Assembly: GCA_040702985.1 (NCBI GenBank)
Contig: CP159991.1
Coordinates: 558,001-622,000 of the forward strand
Reading direction: 5' to 3'
DNA from: Alloscardovia omnicolens
GTDB lineage: Bacteria; Actinomycetota; Actinomycetes; Actinomycetales; Bifidobacteriaceae
DNA length: 64,000 nt
Both the position numbers and the translations under genes were made by a program. Below the pieces are notes generated by a model that was given only the letters and a program-made list of their open reading frames with translations, did not search any database and was not told the DNA's origin. This document shows, one piece after another, positions 57,298-64,000 of the stretch (the stretch's first letter is position 1; each line of letters starts with the position of its first letter).

Positions 57298-58332
57298 ATG
57301 GTCTCAAAGTCGAAGGTAACCATTTCTGATGTCGCTCGGGCTGCAGGCGTCTCCAACAGTGCTGTATCCTATGCTCTCAACGGCAAACCAGGTGTTTCTG
57401 AAGAAACGCGCGACAAAGTGCTCAAAGTTGCAGAGCGTATGGGGTGGAAGCCAAATATGGCAGCCAAAGCCCTTTCTGATGCGAGCACGCGCACCGTTGG
57501 TTTAGTTGTTGAAGTTGATCCTGACGTTCTGTCTGTGGAATCCTACTTTATGGAGCTTATTGCTGGATTGGGCGACGCTCTTGAAGCATATGACTACTCG
57601 CTGCTCGTACGCATTGTCTCGGATTCTAAAAATGCTATGCGCATTCATCGTCATTGGATTGCTACAGGTAGTGTAGATGCCATGCTCGTAATGAATGTGG
57701 AAGTAGGGGATCCGCGTATTGACTTTTACAAAGAACATTCTTCTATGCCGGTGTTAGCTATTGCTGACCCATCAGTAACACATGGTTTGCCATCTATGAC
57801 CAGTGATGATGCGGAAGGCGCTCGCCTTATTGTGGATTATCTACATGAGTTGGGACATAGGCATATTGCGCGCGTGGCGGGACCTGAACGTTACGCTCAC
57901 ACTTTTATTCGAGACCGAGCTTTTATGGAAGAATCGTCTTCTTTAGGTATGGTCTGTGATTGCTTGCATGCCGATTATTCTCCTGAGCAGGGTCGTGATA
58001 TGACGAACCGCTTGCTTGCTTTTAGTGATGCGCCAACAGCAATTGTGTATGACAATGATGCAATGGCGATTGAAGGGCTCCACGTGGCAGCTGAACGTGG
58101 TTTAAGCGTTCCGGATGATTTATCCGTTATGGCGTGGGATGATTCTTTTGCATGTACTGCAACTACTCCGCCAATTACTGCTATGTGGCGTGATATTCCA
58201 CGTTTGGGAGCCAAAGCCGTTCCGATGCTGATGGCGCTGATTGAGGGAAAAAAAGTTGAAAACGCTATGGAATCTCCTTATGAATTGATTCAGCGCGGTT
58301 CAACGGGAACGCCAAAAGTAGCCAAAGAATAA
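57298..58332 (+). CDS. LacI-family regulator of the mannoside locus
   Basis: 344 residues. DNA-binding region VTISDVARAAGVSNSAVSYALNGKPGVS and hinge GWKPNMAAKALSD are typical; the ligand-binding domain has VGLVVEVDPDVLS, SMPVLAIADPSV, TAIVYDNDAMAIEGLHVAAERGL and SVMAWDDSFACTATTPPITAM. ATG 57298 has GAGGTAG upstream. With the five operator-like sites (A to E) around the binding protein, itself, the alpha-galactosidase and the isomerase, it is very likely the local repressor, released by a mannoside or galactomannoside breakdown product. Confidence 0.9.
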   Translation: MVSKSKVTISDVARAAGVSNSAVSYALNGKPGVSEETRDKVLKVAERMGWKPNMAAKALSDASTRTVGLVVEVDPDVLSVESYFMELIAGLGDALEAYDYSLLVRIVSDSKNAMRIHRHWIATGSVDAMLVMNVEVGDPRIDFYKEHSSMPVLAIADPSVTHGLPSMTSDDAEGARLIVDYLHELGHRHIARVAGPERYAHTFIRDRAFMEESSSLGMVCDCLHADYSPEQGRDMTNRLLAFSDAPTAIVYDNDAMAIEGLHVAAERGLSVPDDLSVMAWDDSFACTATTPPITAMWRDIPRLGAKAVPMLMALIEGKKVENAMESPYELIQRGSTGTPKVAKE

Positions 58333-58476
58333 AGACTGCAAACGTTCTAAGCGTTCTGCGCTTTGGTTAGGGTTCTTGTGCGGAGAACAAGCCGCCATAG
58401 GTCATCTGTGTCCTGTGCCTTGTGTCTTGTGCGCGCGTTCGCCGCATATCCTCATAACGTGCAGTCACATCGTTTG

Positions 58477-59106
58477 TCATTGTGCTTGTGCGTCAATAAT
58501 TCCGGCTGAACACATCAGATTGCTTGCTATCCATGCAGTCACAGCAGTAAAAAGTAACGCCCAAAAGAAGATCACAAAAGCCAAGCCGGACGGCACAAAA
58601 ACGGCAATAATGACTGGCGCTATGCTCATAGCTGTAAGAGCAAGCGCGATCAGAGGGTAACGGAGTGTAAGAAAAAGTGAGCGCTTGAACTGAGCGGCAA
58701 GAGAATCATTGCTGCGTCCAGCCAGAGGAAAAACGAAAACAGTAGTAATCATCACCACGATGCTCAGTGTGGCAACAATTCCATAGCTGAGTGCGGCGAT
58801 ATTCGTGCCGCCAGCATGATGTCCCAAATACCACACATCAAAACTCGCCAACGCGTAAAATGCTCCCAAAAGAAGGGTAGAGGCGATATTGATTCCCAGA
58901 CGCCGCCTAAATATTGTCCAAAAATGGCGCACTACATGAGCATCATCGCCTTCCTGCATGGACTGAACCGTTTCATATAAGGCGGCAGTAGAAGCTCCGT
59001 ATGTGACAAGGGGAATACAGCACAGAGTCCACATGATATTGAGAAGCGCTAAATCTCCCACAGTAGACATGAAACTCGTAAAACGGTTATCTGTAATAAT
59101 GTGCAT
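58477..59106 (-). CDS. DUF624 (YesL-like) membrane protein
   Basis: 210 residues, starting at ATG 59106 on the minus strand with GGGAG upstream. Five to six hydrophobic segments: DLALLNIMWTLCCIPLVTYG at the start (the DUF624 hallmark), ASTLLLGAFYALASFDVWYLG, GIVATLSIVVMITTVFVFPLAG, PLIALALTAMSIAPVIIAVF and FVIFFWALLFTAVTAWIASNL. YesL/DUF624 proteins are frequent in carbohydrate ABC loci; their role is unknown. It is transcribed against the rest of the locus, together with the preceding leftward gene. Confidence 0.85.
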   Translation of the reverse strand: MHIITDNRFTSFMSTVGDLALLNIMWTLCCIPLVTYGASTAALYETVQSMQEGDDAHVVRHFWTIFRRRLGINIASTLLLGAFYALASFDVWYLGHHAGGTNIAALSYGIVATLSIVVMITTVFVFPLAGRSNDSLAAQFKRSLFLTLRYPLIALALTAMSIAPVIIAVFVPSGLAFVIFFWALLFTAVTAWIASNLMCSAGIIDAQAQ

Positions 59107-59108
59107 GT

Positions 59109-59873
59109 TTACTCCCGGGAAGTGCTGAAATGAAGCGCTGAAACACATTGTTGAAAAGCAGTTGAGCGTGAAGAGTTTTGTGCAAATCCAATCACGGAAT
59201 CCTGGCTGTGTTGTGAGTCAAAAATACTGTTCCAGACCTGTGATGTTTGTAATGATAATCCGAAGGGCTCGCTGTGACCTTTACCGCTTCCGTTGTAATC
59301 CATATCATCAGCGTGACTGTCGTTAAAGCCTTTAAAATCAACAAAAATCGACTGCAGGTCGGTGCTTTGTTCTTGGCTGAGCTGCTCGGAAACATTGGTT
59401 AGATAGCCATATCCTGCTAACTCTTTAAAAGCTGCGCGAGGTGCAATAATCACATCCACTTGGCTATTGCTTAATAATGTTTGAAGCTTGACCAAACCAT
59501 TGTGATCCATAGAATAATTCGTGTCTATGGCTAAATCGTTGGAATTATTAAGGTGCATAGCGCGAGCAATGTGGGTATGCAGAGCCTGTGTTTGCTCCTC
59601 GTTCGCATTCATATTAATCATGGCAACAGTCAGGTGTGGCTGAGGTTTAGGGGTTACTATCTGGATGCCTATGTATCCCACAAGGATAACAGCAAGAACC
59701 ACAAGAGCAATGCGCCATGCAAATTCTTGCATAAAATAGCGCCACTTGTGGGAGCCTTTGAGCATTTTTAATGTTTCCCAACGCGTAGATGAGGTAGAAG
59801 CATTGGCGTGAGCTAAAGCGCTCACGCGTTCCTGAGCATCTCTATGAAGTGGGGTGTGTTGCCTTGAACTCAT
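59109..59873 (-). CDS. Membrane-anchored protein of unknown function, partner of the DUF624 gene
   Basis: 254 residues, ending 2 bp before the DUF624 start and so in one operon with it. A cytoplasmic N-terminus (about 1-50, QHTPLHRDAQERVSALAHAN) is followed by one membrane helix (FAWRIALVVLAVILVGYIGIQIV) and an outside domain of about 180 residues with NANEEQTQALHTHIARAM, VDVIIAPRAAFKELAGYGYLTNVSEQL and a serine- and histidine-rich C-terminus. The VDVIIAPRAAF stretch recalls a ligand-binding fold of extracellular solute receptors, but I cannot assign a family. Similar small membrane proteins sit beside DUF624 genes in other carbohydrate loci. Function unknown. Confidence 0.65.
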   Translation of the reverse strand: MSSRQHTPLHRDAQERVSALAHANASTSSTRWETLKMLKGSHKWRYFMQEFAWRIALVVLAVILVGYIGIQIVTPKPQPHLTVAMINMNANEEQTQALHTHIARAMHLNNSNDLAIDTNYSMDHNGLVKLQTLLSNSQVDVIIAPRAAFKELAGYGYLTNVSEQLSQEQSTDLQSIFVDFKGFNDSHADDMDYNGSGKGHSEPFGLSLQTSQVWNSIFDSQHSQDSVIGFAQNSSRSTAFQQCVSALHFSTSRE

Positions 59874-59921
59874 TGTGCCTCCGTGGTTGTTTCCGTGTCT
59901 ATCATAACGTATTTTCAGAAA

Positions 59922-59945
59922 GAACTGAAGCGATTAAGGTATACT
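59922..59945 (+). promoter_or_regulatory. -10 box and operator-like site E before the alpha-galactosidase
   Basis: GAACTGAAGCGATTAAG (59922-59938) on the minus strand matches 13 of 17 bases of site D read on the same strand, and it ends next to a -10-like TATACT (59940-59945). A -35 at normal spacing is not clear. Downstream, GATAAAG (59955-59961) and GATAAAGC (59986-59993) can both pair with GCTTTATC (59968-59975), forming two alternative leader hairpins. A run of five related 9-bp units follows at 60018-60062. Confidence 0.5.
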
Positions 59946-60081
59946 GTCGTCTAGGATAAAGAGAAGTGCTTTATCTTCGTATGCAGATAAAGCTTGTGTA
60001 CGGTGGAAGCTTTCGGTCAATCGAAGCGATTGGTGCGATTGGTTCAATTGATGCAATCGAACAGGGAACAAAGGAGTAATC

Positions 60082-62257
60082 ATGTTTGATGTTGGGCAAC
60101 ATATTGTGTTGCGGCGTGATGGGGTCGAAGTGGTGTTGAAAAGTCCTGATAATGAGATGCCGCAGATTGTGCGGTGGGGCAAAGATTATGGCGTGAGCTA
60201 CAACGATGAAGAATTGTGTGCTCTTGATGCTATGACTCTTAAAGATACGCCACCTAATAAGCCAGATAGTGCGTGGAGACCATCTTTGCTGCCTCAGGGC
60301 AATGAAGGCTGGGCGGGTCGTCCAGGTATTGAAATTTTCCGCGGATCTGAAGCTCAATTTGTGCATTGGTCGAGCGTAAAAACATCTGTAAATAGTGAAC
60401 ACAGCTCCTTAACCGTTACAGCTTATGATAGCGTGCGTCTGGTTGAAGTAACGATGCATATAGAGTTGCAAGCAGGCGGTCTGCTCACTGTTTATCACAC
60501 GGTAAGCAATCGCGCCGCGGAAACTGATAATCGTGAGCCGTTAACGGTTAATTTCTTGGATGTTACCGTGCCAGTAGTAAAAGATGTGGATACTCTCACG
60601 CATTTTACGGGGCGATGGCCACTTGAGAAACAACCGCAGTCCATTCCGCTTCCAGTTGGATCTACCACCTATGGTTGCCGCAAAGGCAAAACAGGTCATG
60701 AATCCTCGTGGATGCTTATATTGTCTGACGGAGAGCCAAAAGCGCAGACGGGAACTGTGTATGGATGTCATCTTGCATGGAGTGGAAACCAAACCTATCG
60801 TGTGGATGCTATGCCTGCACACGAGCCAGTGATGGGTGCTGGCGAACTCTTGGGTCCTGCAGAAATTCAACTTGCAGCCGGACAAAGTTATGAAACGCCA
60901 CGTGTTTGCTTCTCATGGTCTGACCAGGGTCTTGATGGCATGGCAGCACGTTTCCATCAGTGGTTGCGCGATATGCCGCATCGCGCTACTACACTGCGTC
61001 CATTTACACTGAATACCTGGGAAGCAGTGTATTTCAATCATGATGAAGAAACGCTGCTCAAGTTGGCGGATCGGGCTGCTTCAGTCGGCGTAGAACGGTT
61101 TGTGCTTGACGATGGTTGGTTTATTGCGCGCCGTGATGATACAAAAGGTCTAGGCGATTGGCAAGTAGATTATGGCGTGTGGCCACGTGGCTTAAATAAT
61201 TTAGCGCAGCACGTGCATACGTTGGGAATGCAGTTCGGTCTGTGGTTTGAGCCAGAAATGATTTGTTTGGACTCGAACGTAGCTCGAGCTCATCCAGAAT
61301 GGATTTTGGCTGATGCTGACTCCGTGCCATGTAGAGAAGATTTGTCGTATCGCAATCAGTACGTGCTGGATCTAGCTCATCCTGAGGCTTTTGAGTATGT
61401 GCGCTCGCAGATGGCTGCCCTGATCCAGGAACTTGGCATCGATTACATTAAATGGGATCATAATCGTGAAGTAACTGAGCCTATGCACAAGGGGCGCTAT
61501 GGTTTGCATGAGCAGACCCACGCCTGCTATAAGCTTTTCGATGCTCTCAAACAAGAATTTAGTGGACTAGAAATTGAAAGTTGCGCTTCCGGCGGCGCTC
61601 GCACAGATGCTGGCATTATGGCGCATGCCGACCGTGTGTGGGGATCTGATACCAATGATCCGCGTGATCGCATTGATATTCAACGCTGGACTGAACTTGT
61701 CTTGCCTCCAGAGCTCATCGGCGCTCATATTCGGACCATCTCCAGCGCATACGACGTGGCGCTCCACAGAACTCAGCTATCGTGCTGCAATTTCCCTTAT
61801 GGGATGTTCTGGTTTGGAATGGAACATTTTGGAATGCTCCGATGAAGAAATTGAAACAGTGCGCCAGATTGTGGGCGTGTACAAGCGCTACCGTTCCTTG
61901 CTCCATTCGGGCGTGCTACATCATGCTGATTTCAAGGAAAAGCGTTTGCGTGCTCGCGGAGTGAGCGCGGCTGACGGATCTCGTGCGGTGTGGACTATTG
62001 CAAGTACGGACGTGCTACACGATAGTTTCCAAGAACGTTTGCGTATTCCTGGTTTGCGTGATGACCACAACTATTGCGTGAAGGTTATTCGCGACATAGG
62101 TGACGCTCGCTGGGGTTGGGTTGTGCCGCAATGGCTGACCTTAGCTATGAGTGAGGAAGGATTCACGGTTTCGGGGTTGTTGCTGCGTGAAGTTGGCTTG
62201 CAGTTGCCGACGTTGTGGCCGTTGCAAGCAGTCATGCTCGATATTCAGGCTCAATAA
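60082..62257 (+). pseudogene. GH36 alpha-galactosidase, frameshifted after the catalytic core
   Basis: Removes alpha-1,6-galactose side chains from galactomanno- or raffinose-type oligosaccharides. AAAGGAG precedes ATG 60082. The N-terminal beta-domain and the (beta/alpha)8 core have the family motifs: TLNTWEAVYFNHDEE, FVLDDGWF, GLWFEPEMI, the nucleophile in YIKWDHNRE, ESCASGGARTD, and the acid/base in WGSDTNDPRDR. At 61732 an extra C in CATATT-C-GGACCA shifts the frame, and translation ends at 61845 (587 residues). Without it, HIGPSPAHTTW connects to the normal C-terminal part (YRAAISLMGCSGLEW to VMLDIQAQ) and gives 724 residues. The truncated form keeps both catalytic aspartates but loses the C-terminal domain. 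Error or real mutation unresolved. Confidence 0.88.
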
Positions 62258-62342
62258 CTGCGCGATACGAGCGGTAATGCTTGTGCTCAGGACTATGTAA
62301 GTTCTGAGCTTGCGTTATCGCTCATATCAAGATATTCTTGTG

Positions 62343-62359
62343 CTTAAACGGTTCAGTAA
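62343..62359. promoter_or_regulatory. Operator-like site D before the AGE-family gene
   Basis: CTTAAACGGTTCAGTAA matches the locus motif at all 17 positions. It lies 40 bp before ATG 62399. Upstream, between the alpha-galactosidase stop and this site, GCTCAGGAC and GTTCTGAGC (about 62284-62310) form a hairpin inside a larger GAGCG.../...CGCTC stem, probably a terminator or attenuator. Confidence 0.65.
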
Positions 62360-62398
62360 TCGATGGCGATTATCGTAAAAATAACGGAGAGTTTTAAT

Positions 62399-63634
62399 AT
62401 GACCGAAAAAATCTATATATACGGAACGCAAGAAAATGCAAACTTTTTAGCCGAGCAACGAGATGCACTTTTTAGCTTTGGCACGCGCTTTCCATCTCCT
62501 GCAGGCAGCTCCTATTGGTTGGGCGATGACGGTACGCCATGGACTGACCGTGAGCGTGCTACATGGATTACTTGTCGCATGACTCATGTTTATGCTTTGG
62601 CTGCTTTTAGCGGTTTCCATGATGCAGAACGGCTCGTTGACGCCGGTGTTAAGGGCTTGCTCGGAGAACTGCATGATGCGAATCATGGCGGTTGGTATCC
62701 ATCAATCATGGCAAACAATCAGCCAGCTGCAGATAAGCAATGTTACGCTCACGCTTTTGTTCTCCTAGCAGCCTCGTCAGCGCTGTTACTGGGGCGGCCT
62801 GGTGCACAAGAGTTGTTGGAAAAAGCCCAAAACGTTTTTCTTGAACGCTTTTGGGATGATCAAGCAGGCCTATCCGTGGATACGTGGAATACTGAGTTCA
62901 CTCAATTAGATAACTATCGCGGATTAAATGCAAATATGCATTCCGTTGAATCTTTCTTGGCTGTGGCAGACGTGACTGGCGGTGAAAGCTGGCGTGAGCG
63001 TGCAGGCCGTATTATTGCGCACGTGGTTGAATGGGCGCGTGAGAATAACTGGCGCATTCCTGAGCATTTTACTCAAGAGTGGGTGGCTGACTTGGAATAC
63101 AATCGCGATCGTCCAGATGATCAGTTCAAGCCATATGGGGCAACGCCAGGTCACGGTATTGAATGGGCACGATTAATCACTCAATATGCCCTGAGTGCCA
63201 ATTGCGAAACGGACGAACAAGCGCGATTGATTGACGCTGCTGAACATCTCTTTACTCGAGCTATGGCCGATGCATGGAATGCTGATGGCAAGCCAGGAAT
63301 TGTGTATACCACTGATTGGGAGGGTAAGCCAGTGGTACACGATCGTATGCATTGGACCTTGGCTGAGGCAATTAATACGTCGGCAGTGTTGGCTCGGGTA
63401 ACACACAAAGATGAATATAAGACCTGGTATGCAACTGTTATGGAATATGTGCACAAGTATCTGATTGATAGCGAAAAGGGATCGTGGTTCCATCAGCTTG
63501 ATAGGGATAATAAGGTGTTAGATACAGTATGGCCAGGGAAGGCAGATTTGTATCATGCCGTGCAATCTATGATGATTCCTGTGCATAATCCGACACTATC
63601 CATTGCGGTGGCGGCGAAGGAGCAGGCGGCTTAA
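62399..63634 (+). CDS. AGE-family sugar 2-epimerase / mannose isomerase (YihS-like)
   Basis: 411-residue (alpha/alpha)6-barrel enzyme of the N-acylglucosamine 2-epimerase superfamily. GGAGAG 7 bp before ATG 62399 selects this start. Conserved: WLGDDGTPW, CRMTHVYALAAF with the substrate arginine, GGWYPSI, DNYRGLNANMHSVESFL, HGIEWARL and DRMHWTLAEAI, with the two catalytic histidines in NANMHSVE and RMHW positions. The pattern favours the aldose-ketose isomerase branch (mannose to fructose), which would funnel mannose released by the beta-mannosidase into fructose metabolism. Cellobiose or mannobiose 2-epimerase activity is the alternative. Last gene of the locus. Downstream, 63635-64000 holds only a G-run and the second palindrome array. 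Confidence 0.85.
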   Translation: MTEKIYIYGTQENANFLAEQRDALFSFGTRFPSPAGSSYWLGDDGTPWTDRERATWITCRMTHVYALAAFSGFHDAERLVDAGVKGLLGELHDANHGGWYPSIMANNQPAADKQCYAHAFVLLAASSALLLGRPGAQELLEKAQNVFLERFWDDQAGLSVDTWNTEFTQLDNYRGLNANMHSVESFLAVADVTGGESWRERAGRIIAHVVEWARENNWRIPEHFTQEWVADLEYNRDRPDDQFKPYGATPGHGIEWARLITQYALSANCETDEQARLIDAAEHLFTRAMADAWNADGKPGIVYTTDWEGKPVVHDRMHWTLAEAINTSAVLARVTHKDEYKTWYATVMEYVHKYLIDSEKGSWFHQLDRDNKVLDTVWPGKADLYHAVQSMMIPVHNPTLSIAVAAKEQAA

Positions 63635-63663
63635 GTTCTGAGCTCGCGTTTGCGCGGTCGTGT

Positions 63664-63673
63664 GGGGGGGGGG
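63664..63673. repeat. Intergenic poly-G tract (10 G)
   Basis: A run of exactly ten G, the same length as the one in the adhesin gene, in the intergenic region 30 bp after the AGE-family stop. No open frame or promoter is seen spanning it; it could be a promoter-spacer switch for a gene beyond the window, or an incidental mutation hot spot. Confidence 0.85.
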
Positions 63674-63728
63674 ATCACGATTCAGGACGGTCTTTCTTGA
63701 GGTTTTAGAGGAGGACATGACCCTGAAA

Positions 63729-63969
63729 AGTGATTCGCTGTGGCTAATCACTTTTCACGACCAGTTTTACCCCATTTTCGACCACTTTTTCGGCCCTGGG
63801 GAGTGATTCATAGGAGTGAATCACTTTTCAGGCCTTTTTACCTCAATTTTGGGTGCAAAATCAGCCCTGCGAAGTGATTCACATGAGCGGATCACTTTTC
63901 GCGACACTTTTCACCCTATTTTTGACCGCCTTTTCAGCCCTGCTGAGTGATTCACACGAGTGAATCACT
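63729..63969. repeat. Right 73-bp-period palindrome array (4 units, may continue past the window)
   Basis: Four 24-bp palindromes of the same AGTGATTCAC-N4-GTGAATCACT family begin at 63729, 63802, 63873 and 63946 (steps 73, 71, 73). Spacers start TTTCACGAC or TTTCGCGAC and end near GCCCTG. These edges are the reverse complements of the spacer edges of the left array (GTCGTGAAA, GTAGGGC), so the two arrays appear to lie in opposite orientation around the mannoside block. The array may go on beyond 64000. Confidence 0.88.
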
Positions 63970-64000
63970 TTTCACGACATTTAGAATCCCGCACACTCTC

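Noticed and set aside
61720-61740. Programmed +1 frameshift in the alpha-galactosidase
   Set aside because: No slippery codon, stop or stimulating structure at the site; a one-base insertion is simpler.

Overview
The window reads as a chromosomal segment of a low-to-mid GC member of the Bifidobacteriaceae (a Bifidobacterium, Alloscardovia or Scardovia-like organism). This rests on the argS-lysA pair, gatCAB, the rplS-lepB-rnhB block running into a LacI regulator and araBDA, a HAIR (HspR) operator in front of clpB, an actinobacterial SOS box on rmuC, and the DUF2469, DUF6020 and DUF4143 family genes. The genus is inferred; no rRNA or other marker gene is present.

Layout. 1-4.5 kb: 3' end of argS, lysA, a frameshifted NMT1/THI5-type lipoprotein with a strong promoter and folded leader, and a nucleoside hydrolase. 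4.5-8.5 kb: clpB under a HAIR element, a Nudix hydrolase and a small acetyltransferase. 8.5-14.1 kb: a leftward copper-type P-type ATPase fused to cupredoxin and YHS domains but apparently without its nucleotide-binding domain, then rmuC (SOS box over a probably leaderless start), a phosphoribosyltransferase-like protein with a His-rich insert, and a frameshifted TrmH-type methyltransferase. 14.1-16.2 kb: a small island with one DUF4143 ATPase. 16.2-25 kb: housekeeping genes (gatCAB, acetyltransferase, DUF2469, FAD oxidoreductase, rplS with a structured leader, lepB, rnhB). 25-30.3 kb: LacI regulator and araBDA, which take L-arabinose to D-xylulose 5-phosphate. 30.3-34 kb: leftward DUF6020 membrane protein and pepC. 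34.4-40.5 kb: a complete oligopeptide-type ABC transporter.

41-48.5 kb: a giant cell-wall-anchored, mucin-binding-type adhesin (2,501 residues if in frame). Its signal peptide is separated from the body by a run of 10 G placed just after the signal peptide. As sequenced, translation from the signal peptide stops at once; a run of 9 or 12 G restores one open frame. This is the layout of a slipped-strand phase switch.

49-63.6 kb: a locus for beta-mannosides and probably galactomanno-oligosaccharides: CUT1 binding protein, two permeases, GH2 beta-mannosidase, LacI regulator, YesL/DUF624 protein, GH36 alpha-galactosidase (frameshifted) and an AGE-family epimerase/isomerase. A shared operator-like motif (consensus CTTAARCGGTTCAGTAA) appears at five places in the locus. 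No transporter ATPase is encoded here, so a shared one is expected.

The mannoside block is flanked by two intergenic arrays built from a 24-bp palindrome (AGTGATTCAC-N4-GTGAATCACT type). The left array has five copies spaced exactly 73 bp apart; the right has four copies spaced 73, 71 and 73 bp and may run past the window edge. Seventy-three bp is very close to seven turns of B-DNA. I do not recognise this element. It and the G-tract adhesin are the strongest candidates for undescribed biology here. Three ordinary genes (binding protein, TrmH, alpha-galactosidase) each carry a single extra base outside a long homopolymer; sequencing error and real decay cannot be told apart from one sequence.
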